Shown here: positions 7,406 to 14,988 of the stretch, in pieces
Layout of the letters: each line of letters opens with the position of its first letter
Numbering within the stretch: the first letter of the stretch is position 1
Origin: Goodfellowiella coeruleoviolacea
Lineage (GTDB): Bacteria > Actinomycetota > Actinomycetes > Mycobacteriales > Pseudonocardiaceae
Length of the DNA: 64,000 nt
Direction: 5' to 3'
NCBI RefSeq assembly: GCF_024171785.1
Contig: NZ_JAMTCK010000015.1
Location: forward strand, 209,129-273,128
The notes under the pieces: generated by a model
Seen by the model: only the letters and a program-made list of their open reading frames with translations
Databases searched by the model: none
Told to the model about the DNA's origin: nothing
Position numbers and translations under genes: made by a program

Positions 7406-7972
7406 ATGGAAACCAGTACGCGGAAGACGGTCGAGGTTGGCGGGGGTGCCGAGGGGGCCGGGGTTGCCGGCGGTGCCGGCGGTGCCGGGGTTGCCGAGGT
7501 CGGCGGGGGTGCCGAGGCTGGCGGGCTTGGCGGGGGTGCCGGGGGTGCCGGGGCCGGTCACGTCGATCACCCGCACGTTCAACAGGCCTTCGGCAGGGTG
7601 CGGAAGTTCGTCACCGCATACGGTGTGGTCGGTGTCGCGGTGTTCGTCGTGGTCGTCGCGCTCGCGGTGGCGGGCCACGAGGTGACATCGTTCATGTGGG
7701 GCCGCGCCGGCGGAATGCTCGGGAGTGCGGCGGCGGCCTACTGGTTCACCGTGCTCGCCGCCCGGGGAGCGCGGTGGGCGTACGTGCGCGTGCGGATCAT
7801 CTCGGTTGTCGTGCCGATCGCGATCATCGCCATCAGCGGCATTCCCGGTGCCCTGCCGCCGTGGTTCGTGGCGGTGCAGATCGCGGGCGCGCTCGCCCTC
7901 GTGCCAGCCGCGGTCATCGTCAACCGGTCCGAGATGCGCGCCGCATTTCCGATCGGCGGCGTGCGAAAGTGA
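7406..7972 (+). CDS. Small membrane protein with glycine/alanine repeat N-terminus
   Basis: 188 residues from ATG 7406 (METSTRKTVEVGG). Residues about 10-48 are a G-G-A-G/V low-complexity stretch encoded by imperfect GGGGGTGCC repeats. After VRKFVTAYGVV come about four hydrophobic helices (VVGVAVFVVVVALAVAG; a second around MLGSAAAAYWFTVLAA; IISVVVPIAIIAI; VQIAGALALVPAAVIV). No family recognised. It is transcribed divergently from the histidine kinase and shares a 161-bp intergenic region, so co-regulation is plausible. The frame opens earlier (7355), but that N-terminus would lie in the promoter region. Confidence 0.65.
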   Translation: METSTRKTVEVGGGAEGAGVAGGAGGAGVAEVGGGAEAGGLGGGAGGAGAGHVDHPHVQQAFGRVRKFVTAYGVVGVAVFVVVVALAVAGHEVTSFMWGRAGGMLGSAAAAYWFTVLAARGARWAYVRVRIISVVVPIAIIAISGIPGALPPWFVAVQIAGALALVPAAVIVNRSEMRAAFPIGGVRK

Positions 7973-8004
7973 GCGGTGGCGACGCGGACACCGGTTCGTG
8001 GGTG

Positions 8005-8120
8005 GTCGGCTTGGGAAAAATGATTGAGTAGTGTGGTCCGGTTGGCTGCTGTTCCGGCCGCATCCCAGACTGGCCAGCATCGGCCGCCGGTTGACTGCCC
8101 GCTTGCCCTTCTGCTGTCAT
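8005..8120 (-). repeat. Left inverted repeat of the HNH element
   Basis: Reverse complement of the right repeat at 9347-9466. Matching blocks occur in the same order: ACAGCAGAAGGGCAA, CGGAACAGCAGCCAAC, GGACCACACTACTCAATCAT. Confidence 0.7.
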
Positions 8121-8135
8121 TTTGCAGAGATTTAC

Positions 8136-9284
8136 TTAGAAGGGTGGTGGGGAATCGTCGGCGGCTACCGGTTGACTGCCGATAATGCGTTCGGGTTCCC
8201 GGGAATACTGGCGGCCACTCGGACTGGTCCAGATCACCGTGCCGTCGTCGCGGCGCTTGGACTGCCACCGGCCACTGTGCTTGACCCGATGATGGTGCCG
8301 ACACAACGTGGTCAGGTTGTGTGCTGAGGTGTCGCCGTGCGGAAACGGCACGTGGTGGTCGAGGTCTGACTTGTTGGCCGGGCGGAGGCAGCCGGGGAAC
8401 CGGCAGGTCTTGTCCCGGGCCCGCACGAAGTCGGCCAACGCGGCGGGTGGCCGGTAGGTCCGGCGGCCGTAGTCGAGCAGGGTGTCCTTGACCGGGTCGG
8501 TGAGCAGTCGCCGCCAGGTGCCCTCGGCGGCGATCTCGCGTGCCACGCTGGCGGGGATCGGCCCGTATCCGGCCAGCTCACCGGGCTGGTTGTCCACGCC
8601 GAGCAGGGTGCTGGCCGCCACGGTCACCTGGATCTGCGCCTGGTAGCCGGCCTCGCCCAGGCACAGGTCCACGAACGCGTCCGCCCGCCGCTGGTCGGCG
8701 GTGCGCTGGTCGTCGGGCGTGCGGGCCTGGCAGGCGGCGGTGCTGATCCGGTCGTAGACGGCCAACGCCAGGTGGGCGGGCAGGTAGGCGGACAGTTCGG
8801 CCATGCCGTTGTCGCCGGTCTGCAACCGCACCGCCCGGTCCTGGGCACAGTGGCGGTGCCGCCGCTCCGCGCCCTCGGGGTCCACCCGCTGAACGGCCTC
8901 GCGGGTGCGGCGGCGCAGGGTGGCGCTGTTCTGCTCGGCCGCCCTGGCCAGGATCTCGGCCTCCACCTGCCGAGCCTGTTCAGGATCGAGGGGCAGGGTG
9001 AGTTCGGAGATCACCTTGGCCTTGTAGGTGTCGATGGTCCCGGCCTGCAACGCCGCCAGGGTCGCCGGCAACCGCGTGACCAGATCCGTCGCCAACGACA
9101 ACTGTGCGTTGGCGTGGTGTTGGGTCCACCGCGCGGCCACGGCGAGTTCGGCGGCGGCGAATTCCGGCTGTTCGTGGGTGTGTTTGTATTCGGCGAGGGC
9201 CTGTATGCGTAGGCCCTCGATGATGTTGATCATTTTGGTGTACTCGACGATGGTGTCGAGCAGCCCCCCGGTTTCCCCCTGCAT
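8136..9284 (-). CDS. DUF222 / HNH endonuclease-like protein (13E12 family)
   Basis: 382 residues. The N-terminal two thirds is the helical DUF222 region (AELAVAARWTQHHANAQL, LPATLAALQAGTIDTYKAK). The C-terminus is an HNH nuclease: RARDKTCRFPGC, the DLDHHVPFPHG signature and LCRHHHRVKHSGRW. These carry two zinc Cys/His sites and the catalytic His. This is the protein of mycobacterial 13E12 repeats and of many actinobacterial multicopy elements. The biochemical role is unproven; mobility or DNA cleavage is inferred. A TAACCT -10 sits six bases before the ATG, so the mRNA is probably leaderless. Length is normal and the frame intact. Confidence 0.9.
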   Translation of the reverse strand: MQGETGGLLDTIVEYTKMINIIEGLRIQALAEYKHTHEQPEFAAAELAVAARWTQHHANAQLSLATDLVTRLPATLAALQAGTIDTYKAKVISELTLPLDPEQARQVEAEILARAAEQNSATLRRRTREAVQRVDPEGAERRHRHCAQDRAVRLQTGDNGMAELSAYLPAHLALAVYDRISTAACQARTPDDQRTADQRRADAFVDLCLGEAGYQAQIQVTVAASTLLGVDNQPGELAGYGPIPASVAREIAAEGTWRRLLTDPVKDTLLDYGRRTYRPPAALADFVRARDKTCRFPGCLRPANKSDLDHHVPFPHGDTSAHNLTTLCRHHHRVKHSGRWQSKRRDDGTVIWTSPSGRQYSREPERIIGSQPVAADDSPPPF

Positions 9285-9346
9285 ATGTCCAGGTTAGGCA
9301 GCCCACCCACCCTTTTCATCACTCGAACGGGTGTTCTATCCCTGCG

Positions 9347-9466
9347 ACTTGACGGCAGAAGGGCAACCCGGGATCGACCGGACCTGCATATGCGGAAGTC
9401 TTGGCTGCAGTCGGAACAGCAGTCAACGGGACCACACTTATCAATCATTTCCCCAACGCAACCCAC
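9347..9466 (+). repeat. Right inverted repeat of the HNH element
   Basis: Contains GACGGCAGAAGGGCAACC, CGGAACAGCAGTCAAC and GGACCACACTTATCAATCAT, which match the left repeat in inverted orientation. It lies upstream of the HNH gene, so it may also contribute to its promoter. Confidence 0.7.
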
Positions 9467-9663
9467 CCATCCGCCGGCGGCCGACAACGGCATCGAAACC
9501 GAGTGGGCGGCGCACTCTGCACCGAGAGTAGATAACACATTTGCCGGTGGTGCACACCCGCCACCTTTCGGGCGAAATCCATGTCTACCGGTCAAACTCG
9601 CCCCTTTTCGGGCCTACCGTTTGCGTGATCCAGAGGTCAGTACCCGAAAGGGGGAGACACGTC
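9467..9663 (+). promoter_or_regulatory. Regulatory region of the XRE/DUF397 operon
   Basis: Together with the repeat above, 9285-9663 is free of genes. Three related CCTTT(T)CGGG motifs occur: 9564-9573 and 9603-9614 in direct orientation, and 9642-9655 inverted just before the ribosome-binding site GGGGGAG. A GTCAAA (9591) and TACCGT (9615) pair spaced 18 bp is a plausible promoter between them. The motifs are candidate autoregulatory operators. Confidence 0.4.
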
Positions 9664-10554
9664 ATGGGCGAAGTGCCGGCAACGGTCCAGGGCCGAGACC
9701 TCGCGCTCGAACTCCGCGCACGGCGGGAAGCCGCCAAGTTGTGCCGCAGGCAGGTGATGCAGAAGCTCGGCTGGGACATGAGCAAGGTGTCCCGCTTCGA
9801 GTCGGGCAAGATCCGGTTCCGCGAGACGGACGTGATCGCCTGGCTGGCCGTGTGCGGTGTGACGGGTGAGGAGCGGGAGCGGCTACTCGCGATGGTGCCC
9901 GGGGCGAACCAGCCCGACATGCTGAACCGGTACCGGGGCGAACTGCGGGAGAACCTCAAGGTGTTGATCCGGCACGAGTGGGAGGCCGACACCATCTACA
10001 CCTACGAACCCCTGCTCGTTCCCGGACTGCTCCAGATTCCGGAGTACACCCGGGAGTTGGGACTTGCCCGGGGGCACAGCCAGGGGGATGGGCTGGAGCA
10101 GATGGTGCAGCTCAAGCAGGAGCGGCAGCGCATCCTGTCCGGCGCGTACCCGACGCGCACGTTCTTCTACGTCTCTGAAGTAGCGCTGCGGCGGCAGACC
10201 AGAAACCCCGTGACCATGCGAAACCAGCTGCTGCACCTGTTGTTCATGAGCCCCCGGCCGAGCCTGACCCTCCGGGTGGTGCCTCAGCAGGCTGGCCTGG
10301 CCGCGCCCAATGAACCCCTCGTGCTGATGGACTTTCCGGAAAGGAGTCCGGTGGCGTATCAGGAGTGCACGGTCGCCAGCCTGTTCCTGGAGCAGAAGGT
10401 CGACATCGACCGCTTCCGGGATGAGTTCAAGTGGCTCGCCGAACTGGCCCTGAGTGAGGCAGAATCGCGGGAGTTCCTGGCGAAGCTGGCCGGGCCGAGC
10501 GCATCCGGGAGGGCACCTGATGACCTGCCGATCTTCGAGGTGGAGGAAGAGTAG
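9664..10554 (+). CDS. XRE-family regulator with DUF5753 domain
   Basis: 296 residues. An N-terminal helix-turn-helix (ELRARREAAKLCRRQVMQKL, then SKVSRFESGKIRFRETDV) is followed by the DUF5753 domain (YTYEPLLVPGLLQIPEYTR). This architecture is typical of the large actinobacterial BldB/WhiJ-type regulatory families, usually paired with a small DUF397 protein, as here. The ATG at 9664 follows GGGGGAG; the open frame from 9541 would run through the operator region. It overlaps the DUF397 start by 35 bp. Likely roles are development or specialised-metabolism control, possibly as a toxin-antitoxin-like pair; neither is shown by the sequence. Confidence 0.92.
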   Translation: MGEVPATVQGRDLALELRARREAAKLCRRQVMQKLGWDMSKVSRFESGKIRFRETDVIAWLAVCGVTGEERERLLAMVPGANQPDMLNRYRGELRENLKVLIRHEWEADTIYTYEPLLVPGLLQIPEYTRELGLARGHSQGDGLEQMVQLKQERQRILSGAYPTRTFFYVSEVALRRQTRNPVTMRNQLLHLLFMSPRPSLTLRVVPQQAGLAAPNEPLVLMDFPERSPVAYQECTVASLFLEQKVDIDRFRDEFKWLAELALSEAESREFLAKLAGPSASGRAPDDLPIFEVEEE

Positions 10555-10711
10555 CTACAGCGAGAAGGAGAACTGCGTCGAGGTGGCCTTCGGGCCGGCC
10601 GCTGTCGCGGTTCGGGACTCCAAGAACGTAGATGGGCCGGTGCTCGGCTTCAGCGCGGCGAACTGGCGGGCGTTCCTCGCCGCCGCTGTGGCCGAGCAGC
10701 CGACCCACTGA
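10520..10711 (+). CDS. DUF397 domain protein, partner of the XRE regulator
   Basis: 63 residues from ATG 10520: the hallmark WRKSSYSEKENCVEVAF, then VAVRDSKNVDGPVLGF and a C-terminal W-x-F (NWRAFLAA). DUF397 proteins are small partners or modulators of adjacent XRE/DUF5753 regulators. The gene overlaps the end of the regulator by 35 bp, so the pair is co-translated. GGGAGG lies before the start. A longer in-frame opening at 10454 lies inside the regulator and is not used. Confidence 0.9.
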   Translation: MTCRSSRWRKSSYSEKENCVEVAFGPAAVAVRDSKNVDGPVLGFSAANWRAFLAAAVAEQPTH

Positions 10712-10729
10712 CTACCGACTGACCGCCGC

Positions 10730-11542
10730 TCAGCGCCAGGCGGGCACGGCTGTGGCCACGTACGACTCGAAGGTGCGTGGCTCACGGCCGAGCACGCGTT
10801 CGACGTCGTCGGTGACGGTGGTGATGTGGCCCTGGCGCACCACGTCGAACAGGCCGGCGAGGTAGGTGGCGAGTTCGGGTGGTGCGCCCTGGTCGGTCAT
10901 GGCGGCCACGTACTGCTCGCCCGACACGTCGGTGAATCGGATGCGCCGGCCGCTCGCGGTGGCGATGATCTCGGTGGCCTCGGCGAAGCTGAGCGCGCGG
11001 GGGCCGGACAGCTCGTAGGTCTGGCCGGCGTGGCCGTCCTGGGTGAGTGCGGCGACGGCGACGTCGGCGATGTCGTCCGCGTCGATGAACGGTTCGGGCG
11101 TGCTGCCCACCGGTAGCGCGAGTTCCCCGGCGAGCAGGGGATCGCGCAGGAAGTACTCGTCGAAGTTCTGGTTGAACCAGTTGGGCTGGAGCACTGTCCA
11201 GTCCACATCGGACGCTCGGAGCGCCTGTTCGGCAACGTACATGGTGTTCGGCGGGTAGTGGACGATGCCCCGGGCGGACAGCAGGACGATGCGGCGCACG
11301 CCCGCGGCCACGGCCTGGCCGATGAAGTCGGCGAAGGGGGCGGGCTCGTCCGGCACGACCAGGTACAGGCCGGTCGCCCCGGTCAGGCAGGGTGCCCAGG
11401 TGGACTCGTCGGTCCAGTCGAAGCGCAGGTCGCTGGACCGGGACGCGGCGCGGACCGGGGTGCCGGTGGCGCGCAGCCGGGACACCACCCGGCGTCCGGT
11501 CTTGCCGGTCGCGGCCAGTACCAGGATCTGTTGGTCGGTCAT
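10730..11542 (-). CDS. NmrA/SDR-type NAD(P)-binding oxidoreductase
   Basis: 270 residues. The Rossmann motif ILVLAATGKTGRRVVSRL is at the N-terminus. The rest (LQPNWFNQNFDEYFLRD, FIDADDIADVAVAAL, YELSGPRALSFAEATE) matches NmrA-like atypical short-chain dehydrogenases such as NAD(P)H:quinone reductases. It lacks the YxxxK catalytic pair of classical SDRs, so it may sense or bind NAD(P) without a classical dehydrogenase reaction. I use ATG 11542; an in-frame ATG at 11578 adds 12 residues. It is convergent with the DUF397 gene (18 bp apart) and divergent from the secreted gene at 11898. Confidence 0.85.
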   Translation of the reverse strand: MTDQQILVLAATGKTGRRVVSRLRATGTPVRAASRSSDLRFDWTDESTWAPCLTGATGLYLVVPDEPAPFADFIGQAVAAGVRRIVLLSARGIVHYPPNTMYVAEQALRASDVDWTVLQPNWFNQNFDEYFLRDPLLAGELALPVGSTPEPFIDADDIADVAVAALTQDGHAGQTYELSGPRALSFAEATEIIATASGRRIRFTDVSGEQYVAAMTDQGAPPELATYLAGLFDVVRQGHITTVTDDVERVLGREPRTFESYVATAVPAWR

Positions 11543-11897
11543 GGTTTCAGTGAAGCCGAGCGTGCCCGGGCGGTCCATGCGTCACGTGCTCAACCGCATG
11601 CGCGATCGTCTACGTGCCGGGGTCGAGCCGGTCCGCGCCGACCGTGATCGTTGATCACCCGACCCATGCTGCCTCGGCGGAGTGATCACCAACCGAACGT
11701 GATCGATTTGTCTACTGTGGACTGGATGATCCGTCGACGTGACACGTTCTGGCGATAACCAACGGGTAAGTCGGCCTGACCGTGTGCGACCGACGGAAAC
11801 TCGGCGAGAAGGACACGAGCGTGGCGTCCCGGCTCAACTGGACATGACCGAGCCGGGGCGTCAGGCGTCCGAACCACTCGACGGGGAAAGGCCAGTC
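11543..11897. promoter_or_regulatory. Divergent regulatory region with GTGATC sites and a conserved leader
   Basis: No gene. GTGATC sites cluster here: GTGATC-GTT-GATCAC at 11644-11658, GTGATCAC at 11692-11699 and GTGATCG at 11699-11705. A near match to the recurrent palindrome (GTCTACTGTGGAC) is at 11710-11722. From 11742 a stretch with ACACGTTC, GCGATAACCA and CGGAAACTCGG is shared, in order and spacing, with 12739-12800 upstream of the paralogous secreted gene. Confidence 0.5.
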
Positions 11898-12671
11898 ATG
11901 GGACAGCGGATCAGTTCATCTCGGGTTTGGCGGGTAGCCGGCGTGGCGCTGGCGGCGATGGCGCTCAGCACCACGCAGGCACTGGCGCAGCCAGCCGACC
12001 CGGACGCTGGAAAGATCGACCAGACCAGTCAGGTCCTCCGGCCGTGCATTGACACGGCGCTGCGCATTGACGCGCCCAACTGGGTGTGCACGCCCAGTGG
12101 GCTGACCATTCAGAACACGAGTGGAGTCGGGTTCGTCCCGATCGCGCCGACGGTCGCGCCGAGCACTGAGCGAACACCCGGGATCACCCAGGACGACCAC
12201 GACAACTGGTGTGAGACGGGCAGTGCCTGCCACCGGATCGTCAGCAACTACACGCAGGAGACCAAGGGCAACGTCGCCTACGGCAACCAGGACGGCCTGA
12301 TCGGCACCTACGATGTCATCCTGCGCACCGACCTGGTCGGCCGGCAGGCGCAGTGGCGGCAGAGCCTGATCCTGGACACCGGCCCGGCCATCCAGTTCAA
12401 CGAGGTGTGGGTGAACTGCTGGGAGGAGACCACGATGACTCCCGGCATCAACTGCGGCAACCACTACGCGGGCGCGCCCGTGGTGAACGGGGTGTCCCCG
12501 TACTTCAACAGCCAGCTGCTGTTCGGGAACCGGTTGAACAACTCGGACGAGTACTACGGCGCGGTCACCGCGCGGTTCACGCCGAGCGGCTACTCGCAGT
12601 ACGTCATGGGCATGGTGGAGACGCCGCGCTTCAACTGCTACGGCAGCACGGACAACTGCTACTTCCCGTGA
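11898..12671 (+). CDS. Secreted protein of unknown function, paralogue A
   Basis: 257 residues from ATG 11898 (MGQRISSSRVWRVAGVALAA), with a Sec signal peptide cleaved after ALAQPA. The mature domain has DNWCETGSACHRI, YTQETKGNVAYGNQDGLIG, a QWRQSLILDTGPAIQFNEVW core and several Cys (WVNCWEE, INCGNHY, FNCYGSTDNC). It is a single-domain extracellular protein stabilised by disulphides. It is about 40% identical by eye to the next gene over the core and has an extra N-terminal segment of about 60 residues. No family is recognised. The frame opens at 11739, but that would translate the conserved upstream region. Confidence 0.75.
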   Translation: MGQRISSSRVWRVAGVALAAMALSTTQALAQPADPDAGKIDQTSQVLRPCIDTALRIDAPNWVCTPSGLTIQNTSGVGFVPIAPTVAPSTERTPGITQDDHDNWCETGSACHRIVSNYTQETKGNVAYGNQDGLIGTYDVILRTDLVGRQAQWRQSLILDTGPAIQFNEVWVNCWEETTMTPGINCGNHYAGAPVVNGVSPYFNSQLLFGNRLNNSDEYYGAVTARFTPSGYSQYVMGMVETPRFNCYGSTDNCYFP

Positions 12672-12738
12672 TGAACCCGGTGTCCTGAGACAGGAGTGTG
12701 GTGGAGTTCCCGTGGCTTTCCGGACTCCACCACGTCTC

Positions 12739-12804
12739 ACACGTTCCAGCGATAACCACTCGGTAGTCCGATCTTCCCGTGGGCGGGGAACGGAAACTCG
12801 GTTC
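12739..12804 (+). promoter_or_regulatory. Conserved upstream region shared with paralogue A
   Basis: ACACGTTCCAGCGATAACCA at 12739 and CGGAAACTCGG at 12791 repeat the order and spacing found at 11742-11804. Conservation outside the coding sequence suggests a shared promoter or operator that controls both secreted genes. Confidence 0.55.
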
Positions 12805-13485
12805 ATGGGAAAGCGGAATCACGGCGGTGTGCGGCGCGCCGGGGTGGCGCGGATGCGGCGAGCGGTGTGCGTGGCGCTGACGGCGCTGACGGCGCTGGCG
12901 GCGGTGCTGTTGGGTGGCGCCCCGCCCGCCGTGGCGGACGGGCTGCGCCAGGGGGACGACTACGACGTCTGGTGCGAGAACGTCGAGGTCTGTCACCGCA
13001 GGATCAACGGCTACATCGCGGAGAGCAAGGGCAACGCCACCTACTTCAGTTTCGAGCAGGGCTTCATCGGTGACTTCGACATCATCCTGCGGATCAACCT
13101 CAACGGCCGGCAGCCGCGCTGGCAGGTGACGGTGATCCTGGACCGGGGGCCGGCCCTGCAGTTCAACGAGATCTGGGTCAACTGCGGGCAGGCCGTTGAC
13201 TTCCTGCCGGACGCCACGTGCGGACCCAACTTCATGGGTGCGCCACGGCTCGACCGGGTCGGCGCGCGCTGGACCAGCCAGCTCGTGTTCGGGGAACGGC
13301 TGCCCATGGAGGGCGAGTACTACGGCGTCGTCGCCGGAACCGTCTTCCCGGCAGGACAGCCGATGGCCATGATCCCGCGCCTGGAGTCGATGCACTTCAC
13401 CTGTCCGGCCAGCCCGGCCGGCTGCGCGTTCCCCCTGCCGCGGTCCTACCAGGACACGGGCAGTCTGGCGAACCCCCGGAACTGA
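12805..13485 (+). CDS. Secreted protein of unknown function, paralogue B
   Basis: 226 residues. ATG 12805 gives MGKRNHGGVRRAGVARMRR, then a hydrophobic run to PPAVADG, a Sec signal. The mature core DDYDVWCENVEVCHRRINGY, ESKGNATYFSFEQGFIG and ILDRGPALQFNEIWVNC aligns with paralogue A. The C-terminus differs (CPASPAGCAFPLPRSYQDTG). Its last 40 bp overlap the 3' end of the convergent P450 gene, so the two tails cannot evolve independently. The shared upstream region supports co-regulation with paralogue A. Function unknown. Confidence 0.75.
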   Translation: MGKRNHGGVRRAGVARMRRAVCVALTALTALAAVLLGGAPPAVADGLRQGDDYDVWCENVEVCHRRINGYIAESKGNATYFSFEQGFIGDFDIILRINLNGRQPRWQVTVILDRGPALQFNEIWVNCGQAVDFLPDATCGPNFMGAPRLDRVGARWTSQLVFGERLPMEGEYYGVVAGTVFPAGQPMAMIPRLESMHFTCPASPAGCAFPLPRSYQDTGSLANPRN

Positions 13486-14657
13486 CCGGTGGTCAGCCAG
13501 GGCAGCTCGTCGGTGCGCACGGCCACGCACAGTTCGGGCATGCGCTCCACCAGTTGGGTCAGCGCGACCTGGAGCACCATTCTGGACAGTTCCGCCGCGA
13601 TGCACCGGTGCGGCCCGAACCCGAACGCGATGTGCGAGTTGCGCCGGCGGGACAGGTCGAGGTCGCCGGGATCGGTGAACGCGGTCTCGTCCCAGTTGGC
13701 GGCGGTGAACGGGACGATGACGAACTCGCCGGCGCGGACCAGGTGGCCGCCGACCTCGGCGTCGGCCACGGCACAGCGCGGGATCAGGGCACCGGCGCTC
13801 AGCGGAGTGAACCGGAGCAGTTCCTCCACGGCGGTGGACACCAGCGCGGGGTCGTCCACCAGCCGCTTCCACTGCCTGGTGGAGGACAGCAGGTGGACGA
13901 AGTTGGTGAGCGCGACCGTGGTGGCCTCCCGGCCGGAGCGCACCAGGCTGAGCGCGAGCACCGCGGCCTCCCTGGCGTTGAGCGTGCCACGGGTGCAGGC
14001 CAGGGCCAGTTCGCTGATCACACCGCCGCTGGCGGTGGCGCGGCGGTGGCGGATCTGGTTGGTGAGGTAGTCGGTGAACGCGGCGACGTGCTCGGCGGTC
14101 TGGTGCGGCGGCACGGTGGTCAGTTCCCGGCCGAGCAGGGCACCGGACCAGGTCATGACCTGGTCGTGGTGTTCGGGCGGGATGCCGATCAGCTCGCTGA
14201 GCACGGACATGGGCAGCGGCAGGGCGAAGTGCGCGACCAGGTCGGCGGGCGGGCCCAGCTGCTCCATGTCGTCGATCAGTTCGACCACGATCCCGGTGGT
14301 GCGCGAGCGCAGCGCCTCGACCCGGCGGACGGTGAACGCCTTGGCCAGCACCTTGCGCAGCCGCATGTGCGCGGCGCCGGTGTGCTGGACGATGTCGCCC
14401 TCGGGCGGCGGCGGATCGGGGGTCATCCGCGGGGTGTCCGGGGTCTGGCCGGGAACCCTGGCGCGGAACCGGCGGTCGGTGAGCACGAACCTGGCGTCCT
14501 CGTAGCGCGTGACCAACCAGGCGGGGGCGCCGTGCGGCAACCGGACCCTGGGCAGTCCCGGGGTCTGGCGCAGTTCCGCGTAGCGCGGTGACAGGCGCAG
14601 CTGCTGCCCGTCGGCGAAGGGATACAGCAGTGGGTCGTTGATCTCGTCACGGCTCAT
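13446..14657 (-). CDS. Cytochrome P450
   Basis: 403 residues, the usual length of a soluble bacterial class I P450. The heme-binding loop FGFGPHRCIAAELSRM contains the Cys ligand. The K-helix ExxR lies in TAVEELLRFTPL. The I-helix reads LVRSGREATTVAL, where SGREATT replaces the usual AGxET(T) oxygen-activation motif. It will hydroxylate a small lipophilic substrate with electrons from a ferredoxin not encoded nearby. I start at ATG 14657 (MSRDEINDPLLYPF), where P450 homology begins; the frame opens earlier at 14762. No biosynthetic cluster surrounds it, so the substrate cannot be guessed. Its 3' end overlaps secreted paralogue B by 40 bp. Confidence 0.93.
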   Translation of the reverse strand: MSRDEINDPLLYPFADGQQLRLSPRYAELRQTPGLPRVRLPHGAPAWLVTRYEDARFVLTDRRFRARVPGQTPDTPRMTPDPPPPEGDIVQHTGAAHMRLRKVLAKAFTVRRVEALRSRTTGIVVELIDDMEQLGPPADLVAHFALPLPMSVLSELIGIPPEHHDQVMTWSGALLGRELTTVPPHQTAEHVAAFTDYLTNQIRHRRATASGGVISELALACTRGTLNAREAAVLALSLVRSGREATTVALTNFVHLLSSTRQWKRLVDDPALVSTAVEELLRFTPLSAGALIPRCAVADAEVGGHLVRAGEFVIVPFTAANWDETAFTDPGDLDLSRRRNSHIAFGFGPHRCIAAELSRMVLQVALTQLVERMPELCVAVRTDELPWLTTGQFRGFARLPVSW

Positions 14658-14988
14658 GTGCCACACACCCCGCCCGAACGGCCACGGATGCGCATCATGT
14701 CCCCGCCCCGCGAGATGCGCGTTGGTCGCAGAATCATATGAGCCGACAAGGTATCCGGTCATCTACCCGTTGGGGTAGGAAGATCACCGCACGATCGGGC
14801 GAGCGGAAAACCCGCCCACGACTGGGAAAGCGTCACCGAACAGCCGCTGTTCATCCCTTGTGGCCAGTGCGGTCAAACCGCTGGATCCCCGGTGCGCACG
14901 CATGGTGAGGTCGGGTTCCGCGATCGGTGGAATTCCCGGCCTCCGGTGGCGACCGTCCACACGCGACCCAAAACTGTCTCGGGTGATC
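14658..14988. promoter_or_regulatory. Intergenic region upstream of the tandem amidohydrolases
   Basis: No gene is supported here. The P450 promoter must lie in its left part. The right part (14928-14988) is conserved with 16088-16144 before the second amidohydrolase: ATTCCCGGCCTCCGGT, CGACCGTCCACACG and CAAAACTGTCTCGGGTGA against their counterparts. The tandem duplication therefore included about 60 bp of upstream DNA. Confidence 0.45.

Larger units (their letters stand above)
8000..9470. mobile_element. 13E12/REP-like element: HNH gene between imperfect inverted repeats
   Basis: The DUF222/HNH gene is bracketed by inverted repeats of about 110-115 bp, left about 8005-8120 and right about 9347-9466, roughly 80% identical when one is reverse-complemented. 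Shared blocks include GGCAGAAGGGCAA, CGGAACAGCAG and GGACCACACT. Size (about 1.47 kb) and gene content match the REP13E12 repeats of mycobacteria, which are thought to be mobile. I see no clear target-site duplication, so the exact ends are uncertain. Confidence 0.6.
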
